64,000 bases of DNA from Pseudomonas fluorescens (GTDB lineage Bacteria; Pseudomonadota; Gammaproteobacteria; Pseudomonadales; Pseudomonadaceae). Position 1 is the stretch's first letter. Each line of letters opens with the position of its first letter. The position numbers and the translations under genes are program-made. Positions 8,653 through 16,577 of this stretch are shown here, in pieces. The stretch spans positions 62,001-126,000 of the forward strand of contig NZ_CABVHU010000010.1 of the NCBI RefSeq assembly GCF_902497855.1, read 5' to 3'. Under the pieces are notes generated by a model. It had not been told where the DNA came from. It saw only the letters and a program-made list of their open reading frames with translations, and did not search any database.

Positions 8653-10416
8653 ATGGACAATCTGACACTGCGTTATTTCGACGCCGAGATGCGTTATCTG
8701 CGCGAGGCCGGCAAGGAGTTCGCCGAGGCTTTTCCGGACCGGGCGGCGCAGCTCAACCTGGACAAGGCGGGCGCCCACGACCCATACGTGGAGCGTCTGT
8801 TCGAGGGCTTTGCGTTCCTCATGGGACGGCTGCGCGAGAAGCTCGACGATGATTTGCCGGAGCTCACCGAGGGCCTGGTCAGCCTGCTGTGGCCGCATTA
8901 CCTGCGCACCATTCCATCGCTGTCGATCGTGGAACTGGCACCCGATCTCAAGGAGATGAAGCGTAGCGAACGGATCGCCAGCGGTTTCGAAGTGTTGTCG
9001 CAGCCCATCGGCCCGCACCGCACCCAATGCCGCTACACCACCACCCAGGACCTGACACTGCGACCGCTGGCCGTGGAGTCCGTGCGCCTGGCGCATGAGC
9101 CCGACGGACGCTCGGTACTGCGGCTGCGCTTTGCCTGCGGCGCGATGACCGATTGGAACGAAACCGACCTCAGTCGCCTGCCGCTGTACCTGAATGCCGA
9201 TGCGCCCTTGGCGAGTGCGCTGCATCAGGCACTGACCCTCAATACCCAGGCGATGTATGTACGAATGCCGGGACAAACGGACCGTCAGTTGCTGCGTGGC
9301 CATTTTACGCCCAAGGGCTTCGCCGACGAGGACCGTCTGTGGCCCAAGGGTGACAGCGCCTTCAGCGGGTATCAGTTGCTGCTGGAGTATTTCACCTTCC
9401 GCGAGAAGTTCATGTTCGTCACCCTCTGCGGACTGGAGCAGTTGAACATCACCCAGGGGACACCCTGGTTCGAACTGGAGGTGGTGCTGGGCCAGTCATG
9501 GCCTCAAGCGTTCAACCTGAGCGCCGGGCATATTCGCCTGCATGCGGTGCCGGTGATCAATCTGTTCATCCTGGAGTCCGACCCGCTGGACCTGGCACCT
9601 TTGCAAAGCGACTACCTGCTGCGCCCCATGCGCTTGCAGGACGGTCATACCGAGATCTATTCGGTGGACCAGGTCACCTCTTCGAGGAACACCGAGCGCC
9701 AGGACTATGTGCCATTCACCAGCTTTCGCCATAAGGGCGGCATGCTGCGGGACGAGGCGCCGGAGCGCTACTTCCATACGCGCTTGAAGCGTGGCGCCAA
9801 TGGTCTGCATGACACCTGGCTGATCCTGGGAGGGGAGGGTTTTGACAAGGACCTGCTACTCAACGATGCCAGCCTGTCATTGCGCCTGACCGGTACCCAC
9901 GGCCAGCTGCCGCGCAAGGCCCTGCAAAGCACCTTGCTCGATACCCTGGTGCAATCCACCCGGGCCGGCTTGAGGGTGCGCAACCTGTGCGCGCCGACCT
10001 TGCCGTGCTATCCGCCGAACCGCGATCGTTTCCACTGGCGCGTGCTCAGCCACCTGGGCTCGAACTTCCTGCCGATGCTCGACAACGCCGAAGTGTTGCG
10101 CGGCACCCTGGCGCTGTACGACTGGACGGGCAGCGAGCTGAACCGACGTCGGCTGGCGGCGATCGTCGAGGTGCGTCACCACCTGATCCAGCGTTTCGAA
10201 AAAGGCTTCCTGCTGCGCGGCGTGGATATCGAAGTCACCCTGGACGCCAATGGCTTTTCCGGCGAGGGCGACATCAGCCTGTTCGGCGAAATGCTCCATC
10301 GCTTCTTCGGCCTGTATGCCGACATTCATTTGTTCAACCAGCTCACGCTGATCCTGCAACCTACCGGAAAGTGCCTGCGATGGAACGAGAACCACAGTCA
10401 ACGTATTCCCGGCTGA
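8653..10416 (+). CDS. tssF: TssF (ImpG/VasA), T6SS baseplate protein
   Basis: The 587-residue product begins MDNLTLRYFDAEMRYLREAGKE, the classical TssF opening, followed by the AFPDRAAQLNLDKAGAHDPYVERLFEGFAFL segment. TssF with TssG and TssK builds the wedge of the T6SS baseplate around VgrG. The ATG at 8653 is chosen because it gives the family N-terminus; a TTG two codons upstream (8647) is an alternative, and the longer open frame upstream only overlaps tssA out of frame. The end overlaps tssG by 37 bases, a common arrangement that keeps the two wedge proteins in step. Confidence 0.94.
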   Translation: MDNLTLRYFDAEMRYLREAGKEFAEAFPDRAAQLNLDKAGAHDPYVERLFEGFAFLMGRLREKLDDDLPELTEGLVSLLWPHYLRTIPSLSIVELAPDLKEMKRSERIASGFEVLSQPIGPHRTQCRYTTTQDLTLRPLAVESVRLAHEPDGRSVLRLRFACGAMTDWNETDLSRLPLYLNADAPLASALHQALTLNTQAMYVRMPGQTDRQLLRGHFTPKGFADEDRLWPKGDSAFSGYQLLLEYFTFREKFMFVTLCGLEQLNITQGTPWFELEVVLGQSWPQAFNLSAGHIRLHAVPVINLFILESDPLDLAPLQSDYLLRPMRLQDGHTEIYSVDQVTSSRNTERQDYVPFTSFRHKGGMLRDEAPERYFHTRLKRGANGLHDTWLILGGEGFDKDLLLNDASLSLRLTGTHGQLPRKALQSTLLDTLVQSTRAGLRVRNLCAPTLPCYPPNRDRFHWRVLSHLGSNFLPMLDNAEVLRGTLALYDWTGSELNRRRLAAIVEVRHHLIQRFEKGFLLRGVDIEVTLDANGFSGEGDISLFGEMLHRFFGLYADIHLFNQLTLILQPTGKCLRWNENHSQRIPG

Positions 10417-11477
10417 AAGCCAGTGGATTACTGGAAGCACTGCAGGGGCGGGTGGCCGAGGCCAATCTGTATCGCTTCTGCCAATTGCTGGAACAGGCCT
10501 TGCCGGATCATCCGCCACTGGGCAGCACGGCGCATCCGGCGGATGACCCGGTACGCTTTCGGCCCGACCCTGGCATGGGCTTTCCGGCCGGGGAATTGAA
10601 GGCGATCGAAACCAGCGACGGTCATCCGCAGCGCCCGGCAACGGTGCGCACACGCCTGCTCGGGTTGTACGGGGTCGACTCGCCGATGCCGACGGCGTTT
10701 CTCGACGACATCGCCCAGCGACGGGAAGGGCATGAGGCGGTGGAAGCCTTCCTCGATATCTTCAACCACCGGATCTTCACCCAGTTCTACCGCATCTGGC
10801 GCAAGTACTCCTATCCGGCCACCTTCGAGGCGGGCGGCACCGATGCGACTTCGCAGTGCCTGCTGGGGTTGATCGGCCTGGGCATTCCCGGCACCGCCCG
10901 GCAGATCGCCACGCCGGTATCGCGCTTCCTCGCGCTGCTGAGCGTGATGCGCCTGCCCACCCGCAACGCCGAAGGCATCATCGCGCTGGTCAAGCTGCTG
11001 GCTCCCGAAACCCGGGCACGGGTGACGCCCCATTGGCCGCAGAAAATCCCCTTGGCGCAGCCGGCGAGCCTGTGCAGCCGGCGCCCGGTGAGTCTGTCCC
11101 AGGGCACGCCCCTGGGCAGTGTCGGGCATGACGCCAATAGCCAGTTGCACCTGGCGCTGTTCACCGAGGATGAAGACGAGGCCCGCGGCTGGCTGCCGGC
11201 TGGCCAGTTGCACAACGACCTGCGGGTGTTGCTGCGTGTGTACCTGGGCTGGCGTTGCACCGCGAAGCTGCAATTGTCGCTACCGCTGCGCAGCCTGCCG
11301 GCGCCGGTGCTGGGGCGATCGCCGGTACGGCTGGGCATGACCGCTGTGCTGGGCCCGGGCAGTGACGCCTGGGAGGTCGGGGCGCACGACACCATCACCC
11401 TCAATCTGGGCCGCTACCAGGGCCTTTCGAAAAATGCCCGGGACAGGGAGATAGAACATGTCACGTACGGTTTTTAA
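10380..11477 (+). CDS. tssG: TssG (ImpH/VasB), T6SS baseplate protein
   Basis: The 365-residue product starts MEREPQSTYSRLKASGLLEA. It shows the TssG landmarks: a VAEANLYRFCQLLEQALP helix, an ATVRTRLLGLYGVDSPMP segment, and the DIFNHRIFTQFYRIWRKY motif near residue 125. TssG is the second wedge subunit of the baseplate. The start at 10380 lies inside tssF, and the much longer open frame upstream in this phase is only a shadow of tssF. The stop (11475-11477) lies 20 bases inside the tssJ gene, so tssF, tssG and tssJ overlap successively. Confidence 0.93.
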   Translation: MEREPQSTYSRLKASGLLEALQGRVAEANLYRFCQLLEQALPDHPPLGSTAHPADDPVRFRPDPGMGFPAGELKAIETSDGHPQRPATVRTRLLGLYGVDSPMPTAFLDDIAQRREGHEAVEAFLDIFNHRIFTQFYRIWRKYSYPATFEAGGTDATSQCLLGLIGLGIPGTARQIATPVSRFLALLSVMRLPTRNAEGIIALVKLLAPETRARVTPHWPQKIPLAQPASLCSRRPVSLSQGTPLGSVGHDANSQLHLALFTEDEDEARGWLPAGQLHNDLRVLLRVYLGWRCTAKLQLSLPLRSLPAPVLGRSPVRLGMTAVLGPGSDAWEVGAHDTITLNLGRYQGLSKNARDREIEHVTYGF

Positions 11478-11994
11478 ATCATCGATGGTCGTTGCGCTGG
11501 GTGCATGGCTCGCCGGCTGTGGGGTGACCCAGTCAGTGACGGACAGCACCACCTCCGCCGCCAGTTCGATTTTCTACAAGCAGGTGAAAACCTTGCACCT
11601 GGACTTCAGTGGGCGGGCATCGCTGAACGTCGATGACGCGGACATGAATGCATTGTCGGTCGCCACGCTGGTTCGGGTGTACCAACTCAGCGACAACAAG
11701 GTGCTGGAAAAGGCCACCTACGACAGTTTGCTGAGCCATGACGACCGGGTGCTGAGCGCGGATCTGCTGGACAAGCGAACCCTGGTGGTCAAGCCGGGCG
11801 AGGGGGCGCAACTGAGCGTGCCCCTGGACGACAACGCGCGCTCCGTCGCCGTGGTCGCGTTGTTCCGCCAACCCGACAGCCAACCGAAGACGTGGCGCCT
11901 GACGTTGACCCGTGATGACCTGGATCCGGACCGGGCCCGGGTCATCGAACTGGCGGACAACCGGCTGACCTTGCGACCTTTGGCCAAGGACTGA
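11458..11994 (+). CDS. tssJ: TssJ, T6SS outer-membrane lipoprotein
   Basis: The 178-residue product has a lipoprotein signal: basic MSRTVFK, a hydrophobic core, then the lipobox LAGC with the acylated cysteine near residue 21. The mature part is a short beta-sandwich typical of TssJ, with the HLDFSGRASLN and LVRVYQLSDN strands near the start. TssJ anchors the TssM periplasmic domain to the outer membrane. GGGAG just upstream of the ATG is a good Shine-Dalgarno site. Coupling is by overlap with tssG upstream and a three-base gap to tssE downstream. Confidence 0.93.
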   Translation: MSRTVFKSSMVVALGAWLAGCGVTQSVTDSTTSAASSIFYKQVKTLHLDFSGRASLNVDDADMNALSVATLVRVYQLSDNKVLEKATYDSLLSHDDRVLSADLLDKRTLVVKPGEGAQLSVPLDDNARSVAVVALFRQPDSQPKTWRLTLTRDDLDPDRARVIELADNRLTLRPLAKD

Positions 11995-11997
11995 TCG

Positions 11998-12444
11998 ATG
12001 ACCGACTTCAATCCTTCGCTCTACGAAATGCTGCTGCAGAATTTCGACGGCGAGCTGGACCTGTATCGCGTCGCCGAAGCGGACCAGCACACCCTGTCGG
12101 TGCTGGACAACCTCCAACGCATCCTCAACAGCCGGGCGGGCACGCTCGGTCATCTGCCGGATTACGGTCTACCGGATATGGGCCTGATCCTCCAGGGTTT
12201 GCCCGCGGCGGCACATGAGCTGATGAAAAGCATGGGCGAGACCTTGCTCAAGTACGAACCGCGCCTGGCGGCGGTGAACATCGAACTGCTGCCGCAGGTG
12301 CAACCGGGTCATCTGGAATACGCCCTCGACGTGCAGCTCAAGGCGGGGCAGCGGCTAACGTTCGGTACCACCCTGGCGCCCGAGGGCCGAGTGCTGGTGC
12401 GTCACCTGAAGCGGCAGCACTACCTGTCGGCCATGAACCTGTAA
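11998..12444 (+). CDS. tssE: TssE (gp25-like), T6SS baseplate protein
   Basis: The 148-residue protein is of the phage gp25-like lysozyme family without lysozyme activity. Visible hallmarks are the N-terminal PSLYEMLLQNFDGEL segment, the SVLDNLQRILNSRAGT helix, the GLPDMGLILQGLP turn and a C-terminal IELLPQVQPGHLEYALDV strand. TssE joins the baseplate wedge to the first sheath ring. The gene follows tssJ after three bases and precedes the OmpA-fusion gene by 15 bases with an AAGGGAAG ribosome-binding site. Confidence 0.93.
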   Translation: MTDFNPSLYEMLLQNFDGELDLYRVAEADQHTLSVLDNLQRILNSRAGTLGHLPDYGLPDMGLILQGLPAAAHELMKSMGETLLKYEPRLAAVNIELLPQVQPGHLEYALDVQLKAGQRLTFGTTLAPEGRVLVRHLKRQHYLSAMNL

Positions 12445-12459
12445 CGGAAGGGAAGCGCG

Positions 12460-13578
12460 ATGACGGCGTTGTTTGAAATGCGTATACGCGCGGGCGGTGA
12501 TCCGCGCGGCTTCGGCGAGTTCATGGCGTTGCGTGATGAACTGGCCAAATTGAGCCACCCGGCCTGTCCGGACGTGAACTGGGTCAAGGTCGAGCAGTTG
12601 TGCCTGACCTTGTTCCAGAGCAATGGGGCGGATCTGCAAACCGCGGTCGCTTACGCGCTGGCGCGCAGCCAGCGCCATGGCCTGTCAGGCATGGTGGAAG
12701 GGGTGGCCTTGATCGAGGCGCTGAGCTGCGAATGGCCGCACCTGTGGCCGCCCGTGGAATCGATGCGCCTGGAGAGCCTGAACGGGCTGTTCGCTCAATT
12801 GCAGCCCTTGCTGCGCAGCCTGGCGCTGGATACGCGCAGCTTGCCGGCACTGGTTCATCTGGACACCGGGTTGAGCCGTTTGCACCAGCGACTGGGCGCT
12901 CAGGCTCAAGTGCCGATGGTCACGCTGCAGGCTCTGCGCCAGCAGGTCGATAGCCTGATGCGGCGCCTGCAGCAAAGCCCGGCTGCGGAGGCAACCGTGC
13001 TGTTGTCGACGAGAGGCCCAGAACCGGCATTCGTGATGCCGGTGGTGATCCTGCCGCCCCCTCGCATGCCCGAAGCGGCAACTGCAGACCCGACGACAAA
13101 GAGACGTCAAATGGCCCTGTGGCTGTTCGCTTTGGCGACGGCCATCGCCTTGGCCGGCTGGTTTGGGTGGAAGCACTGGCTGGCAGGCCAGGACGGCGAT
13201 CATCTGCCTGCCGAGCCCGTGCAGTTGGACAGTCTGATGCTGTTCGATGCCGGCAGCGCCGAGCTCGGATCCGGCTCGACCAAAGTGCTGATCGATGCCC
13301 TGGCCGGCATCAAAGCCCGGCCAGGCTGGCTGATCGTCATCGTCGGGCATTCCGACGCCACGGGCGATGCCGGACAGAACCTTGCCCTGTCACGCGCCCG
13401 CGCCTCTGCGGTGCGTGACTGGATGCAGCGCATGGGCGACCTCCCGGACCGTTGTTTTGCTGTCCAGGGGCTCGCAGCCAGCCAGCCGGTCACCGGCAAT
13501 GACACCGAGTCCGGACGCGCCGCCAACCGACGTGTCGAGATCCGTCTGGTGCCGCAAGAGGGGGCCTGTGGAAACTGA
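12460..13578 (+). CDS. VasL/ImpA-like domain fused to OmpA peptidoglycan-binding domain
   Basis: The 372-residue product has three parts. Residues 1-180 are helical and carry the ImpA/VasL-type signature ALSCEWPHLWPPVESMRLES, followed by a proline-rich linker. A single membrane segment lies at about 218-237 (MALWLFALATAIALAGWFGW). Residues 258-370 are an OmpA-type domain with the SDATGDAGQNLALSRARASA helix and a closing ANRRVEIRL strand, the usual contacts to peptidoglycan. The topology suggests a cytoplasmic TssA-like head tethered through the inner membrane to the cell wall. It may do the wall-anchoring job of TagL or an evolved TssL while touching the sheath side. It is the last gene of the tss operon here. 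The domain calls are good; the role is inferred. Confidence 0.85.
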   Translation: MTALFEMRIRAGGDPRGFGEFMALRDELAKLSHPACPDVNWVKVEQLCLTLFQSNGADLQTAVAYALARSQRHGLSGMVEGVALIEALSCEWPHLWPPVESMRLESLNGLFAQLQPLLRSLALDTRSLPALVHLDTGLSRLHQRLGAQAQVPMVTLQALRQQVDSLMRRLQQSPAAEATVLLSTRGPEPAFVMPVVILPPPRMPEAATADPTTKRRQMALWLFALATAIALAGWFGWKHWLAGQDGDHLPAEPVQLDSLMLFDAGSAELGSGSTKVLIDALAGIKARPGWLIVIVGHSDATGDAGQNLALSRARASAVRDWMQRMGDLPDRCFAVQGLAASQPVTGNDTESGRAANRRVEIRLVPQEGACGN

Positions 13579-13840
13579 AAACAGGCGTGGCAGCCGGCAG
13601 AGAAAGTCGGCGGATTCTGGCGTAGCTGTAGGCAACGACACATAATGTTGTAGGCATCGCGAAGGCATTTTGCCGATGATTAAACAAGCGTCGACATTTA
13701 CGTTGGTTTTGCGCTGTGCGCTTCCCACAGCTGATTAAAACAAGCTGAAATAACAGGAAATGTCCGACGTATTTTTAGGGTTGGCTGTCGGAAGTGCGGC
13801 GGTTAGCGTGGTAGCTCTCATCACTCAGCAGAGCGTCACC

Positions 13841-14236
13841 ATGCCCAACGACACACTCAAGACCCTCGAGCCATCAACGGCGCAAAGCACCTCCCCGTAT
13901 GCCTCCGGCGATTCGAAAAAATTTCACCAGGCCGCCGACCGGGCCCTGGACCATTACCTCAAACCCAGCGCTCCCGAAAACGCCGACAGGCTACGCAAAC
14001 CCGCGATGATTTTTATCGTTGCCCCCGAAGTCGACAACGAAACGCTACTGGCCCAGGTCTGCGAATTACTAGCGTCAGCCAATGCCATGGTCAGCGATCT
14101 GGCCGGGCTGGTGGACGGAACCCAGCGCAACACGATGCTGGCGATTCAGCAGGTCATCATGCTGGGTGAGCTGGCGGTGAATCGGGTACTGGATAATGTG
14201 TCGCCGCCGCAAACGACTCAACTGCTGAACAACTGA
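13841..14236 (+). CDS. DUF6124-type small protein
   Basis: The 131-residue soluble protein starts MPNDTLKTLEPSTAQ. It has an SPYASGDSKKFHQAADRALDHYL segment, then a helical C-terminal domain (ETLLAQVCELLASANAMVSDL...LGELAVNRVLD). This pattern matches a small family of unknown function that is abundant in Pseudomonas genomes and annotated as DUF6124. A longer in-frame start at 13760 would add a hydrophobic stretch, but the ATG at 13841 gives the usual family length and is preferred. It sits 262 bases after the T6SS operon with its own likely promoter region, so a link to T6SS is not implied. Confidence 0.7.
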   Translation: MPNDTLKTLEPSTAQSTSPYASGDSKKFHQAADRALDHYLKPSAPENADRLRKPAMIFIVAPEVDNETLLAQVCELLASANAMVSDLAGLVDGTQRNTMLAIQQVIMLGELAVNRVLDNVSPPQTTQLLNN

Positions 14237-14370
14237 CGGATCAGGTTCGGTGTACGCCCGAGCCAGCGCTTTAACGAGCGCCGCAAGTTCGCCGCATCGT
14301 TAAAGCTCAAGTACTGCGCCACCTTGTCGTTGATAAAACCCTCCACTAAACGGGCTCCCTGTGCTCGGAG
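14218..14370 (-). pseudogene. C-terminal remnant of an AraC-family regulator
   Basis: On the minus strand, a short frame ending with a stop at 14218 reads KVAQYLSFNDAANLRRSLKR followed by WLGRTPNLIRQ. This is the second helix-turn-helix and closing segment of an AraC-type DNA-binding domain (usual form: ALGFSDPANFRRAFKRWTGxSPxxYR). No start codon, ligand domain or first helix-turn-helix is present; the upstream side runs straight into the aldehyde dehydrogenase gene, which ends at 14381 on the same strand. It overlaps the last 19 bases of the DUF6124 gene in antisense. I infer a decayed regulator, possibly the former local controller of the neighbouring amine catabolism genes. Confidence 0.6.
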
Positions 14371-14380
14371 GAGAATCCAG

Positions 14381-15844
14381 CTATCCGCCAAATCCAATGA
14401 TTGCTTTGGTTTCCAGGTATTCTTCAAAGCCGTAGACACCGTATTCACGACCATTACCGGATCGCTTATAACCTCCGAACGGTGCCATTGGATTCCAGGC
14501 GGGGTAGTTCAGATGCACTTGCCCCGCGCGGATACGAGACGCCACTGCACGCGCCAGATCAAGGTCCTGAGACTGAACATGGGCGCCCAGCCCATATACC
14601 GTGTCGTTCGCGATAGCGACCGCCTCATCGATGGTTTCATACGCAATGATGCAGAGCACCGGCCCGAAGATTTCTTCCTGGGCGATCCGCATGGCGGTAT
14701 CCACTTCGGAGAAAACAGTCGGCCTGGTATAGAAACCCTTTTCATAACCCGACACGCGTCCTGGTCCGCCGCAAACGAGTTTTGCGCCCTCATTCAGGCC
14801 AGCTTCGATCAGTGCTTGCACGCGGTTGAACTGGGCTTCATTGGCAATCGGGCCGAGTACCGTCTCTGGCGATTGCGGATCGCCAACGATGATCGCATTG
14901 GCCGTTGCGGCAGCCAGCGATTCGACCTCCGCCAGTCGGTCCTTTGGAACGATCATTCTGGTCGGGGCGCTGCACGATTGTCCGACGTTGCGAAACGCAG
15001 CCATCACGCCCAATGGGACGGCTTTGGCAAAGTCGGCGTCGGGGAGCAAAATGTTCGGAGATTTTCCTCCCAGCTCTTGCCCGACACGCTTCACCGTATG
15101 GGCGGCCGCCTGTGCAACCAGTGCGCCTGCGCGGTTGGAGCCGGTAATCGAAATCATGTCGATATCAGGGTGTTCAGCCATTGCAGCGCCGACCTCGTGG
15201 CCACTTCCGTTCACAAGGTTGAAGACGCCGGGCGGAAGGCCCGCGTCGTGAACCACTTGTGCAAAAAGCAGGGCGCTCAAAGGCGACAGTTCGCTTGGTT
15301 TGAGGACCACGGTGCATCCGGCAGCGATAGCTGGGGCGACTTTCGCGGTGATTTGATAAAGCGGCCAGTTCCACGGCGTGATGAGGCCGCAGACGCCTAT
15401 GGGTTCGCGTTCAATCGCGGTCCCGCCCTCGATTGTCTGGAAACGATAGGTGGACAGCAGATCACGTGCGACCCGAACGTGTTCCGCCGCGAGAGGCACT
15501 TGCATTGCCCGTGCAGAACCGATGGCCGAGCCCATTTCGAGAGAGATCGCCTGCGCAAAAACCTCTTTTCGCTCAAGGATAAGGTCATGGATCTTACCCA
15601 GGAAATGTGCGCGCAACTCTGTGGAAGTGGCAGACCAACCCGCAAGCGCCGCACGGGCCGCCGCTACCGCCCGATCGACATCCTCGGCAGACCCTCTCGC
15701 GACTTGCGCAACGACCTCTTCGTTTGTCGGATTGACCACCGGCAAACTTGCCGGGCTTGCCGGGACAGTCCAACAGCCATTGATATAAAACCGGTGAGAC
15801 GTTTGCGGATCAATGCTGTAGCTATTCGAAGATTGTGTTGTCAT
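14381..15844 (-). CDS. NAD(P)-dependent aldehyde dehydrogenase
   Basis: The 487-residue enzyme begins MTTQSSNSYSIDPQTSH and has the full aldehyde dehydrogenase fold. Visible are the cofactor segment ITPWNWPLYQ, the general-base glutamate in QELGGKSPN, the catalytic cysteine in NVGQSCSAPTRM, and the closing APFGGYKRSGNGREYG loop. It oxidises an aldehyde to the acid with NAD(P)+; the substrate cannot be read from sequence. The start at 15844 is preceded by GGAG (as read on the minus strand) and fits the family length. The longer frame is rejected. It lies head-to-head with the FAD oxidase gene at 16578, separated by ~730 bases carrying palindromes, and probably handles the aldehyde from the oxidases to the right. 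Confidence 0.92.
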   Translation of the reverse strand: MTTQSSNSYSIDPQTSHRFYINGCWTVPASPASLPVVNPTNEEVVAQVARGSAEDVDRAVAAARAALAGWSATSTELRAHFLGKIHDLILERKEVFAQAISLEMGSAIGSARAMQVPLAAEHVRVARDLLSTYRFQTIEGGTAIEREPIGVCGLITPWNWPLYQITAKVAPAIAAGCTVVLKPSELSPLSALLFAQVVHDAGLPPGVFNLVNGSGHEVGAAMAEHPDIDMISITGSNRAGALVAQAAAHTVKRVGQELGGKSPNILLPDADFAKAVPLGVMAAFRNVGQSCSAPTRMIVPKDRLAEVESLAAATANAIIVGDPQSPETVLGPIANEAQFNRVQALIEAGLNEGAKLVCGGPGRVSGYEKGFYTRPTVFSEVDTAMRIAQEEIFGPVLCIIAYETIDEAVAIANDTVYGLGAHVQSQDLDLARAVASRIRAGQVHLNYPAWNPMAPFGGYKRSGNGREYGVYGFEEYLETKAIIGFGG

Positions 15845-15903
15845 CCAGGGAGCTCCTTTAGAGCGGTAACAGGCACTGTGGGCAGCAGAGGTTGGTCTGT
15901 CCC

Positions 15904-15960
15904 GCGACCTTGCAAGGTCGCTGGAACAAAGGTCGAGCCGAACGTGACCTTGAAGGTTGC
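15904..15960. promoter_or_regulatory. Pair of operator-like palindromes upstream of the aldehyde dehydrogenase
   Basis: GCGACCTTGCAAGGTCGC at 15904-15921 is a perfect 18-base palindrome. A second related site, ACCTT-G-AAGGT at 15947-15957, lies with its centre about 40 bp away, close to four helical turns. Both share ACCTT/AAGGT half-sites and sit 60-115 bases upstream of the aldehyde dehydrogenase start at 15844. Spacing and symmetry suggest a dimeric regulator binding cooperatively; the regulator is not identified. Confidence 0.5.
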
Positions 15961-16360
15961 AAGCCGGCAGCACATCGCCGTGGGGGCCAGCACGTGGCGA
16001 TGCCGATTCTTCTCAATAAGCTAACAAAGCAGGCCAGGCGCAATATGCCGTTCTTTAAATGTGCAAAGGATAATCTGCTGTATCTGCACTTGTTTGCGGC
16101 ACTGCTCAAATGAATCAGTTGCTATGGGCCCGAGATCGGCAAGGGCGTTCAATGTCACTGCGGTCACGCCTTTGACGATACGCGTCTTCAGGCGCACCTT
16201 GGTGAGAAGGGCGAGGTGTTTCAGAGCGTAGGGGAGGCAGATGAAGCCGGGCTTTTTATGCGCACGAATTAGCGCGTCTGGAAACCATTTGAGTGTCCGG
16301 TGCCTGCAGGTCGCACCGGTCTGGGTCGATCATGCCGGGGTGGAGCGCCTGAGTTCGGAC
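15961..16360. other. Long intergenic region without a supported gene
   Basis: No convincing gene was found here. A stop-bounded frame of about 50 codons on the plus strand (roughly 16114-16272, containing CHCGHAFDDTRLQAHLGEKG) has protein-like composition but no start codon or recognised family; it could be debris. The region lies between the palindromes of the aldehyde dehydrogenase promoter and the leader element of the FAD oxidase gene. Confidence 0.4.
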
Positions 16361-16512
16361 CGTCCCGCAAAGTCTGCTGAACAAGCCCTGTAAAACGGTG
16401 GTTTGTACCAGGCAGCCTCTATTTTTAACCGTTTATACAGGGTCTCTTGGTGGTGTAATAAATCCGTGATGCAGCCTTGCGCCGATGTTTCCAGACGGAG
16501 CAACTGCTTGCC
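16361..16512 (+). promoter_or_regulatory. Shared leader element, copy 1
   Basis: This is the first of three related ~150-base upstream regions (others at 18112-18263 and 25894-26043). Conserved blocks in order: CCGCAAAGTCTGCTG (or CAGTCTGCTG), AAACGGTG-TTTGT, a T-rich tract TTTTTAACCGTTTATACAGG, then GGTGGTGTAATAAATCCGTG and CAACTGCTTGCCC. The TG-TAATAA block resembles an extended -10 promoter box. This copy is the most diverged and precedes the lone FAD oxidase gene by 66 bases. Confidence 0.75.
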
Positions 16513-16577
16513 CTGGTCGCAATCCTCAGCGAATGGCCGGCACACCAGCGCCCCCGGCCCTCAATGGACATCCCAAA

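Noticed and set aside
14324..16024. A 566-codon plus-strand frame across the aldehyde dehydrogenase
   Set aside because: The minus-strand aldehyde dehydrogenase has all catalytic motifs; the plus frame has no family pattern.
16114..16272. A ~50-codon protein-like frame (CHCGHAFDDTRLQAHLGEKG)
   Set aside because: It has no start codon and no identified family; at most it is debris, so it is only mentioned in the intergenic entry.
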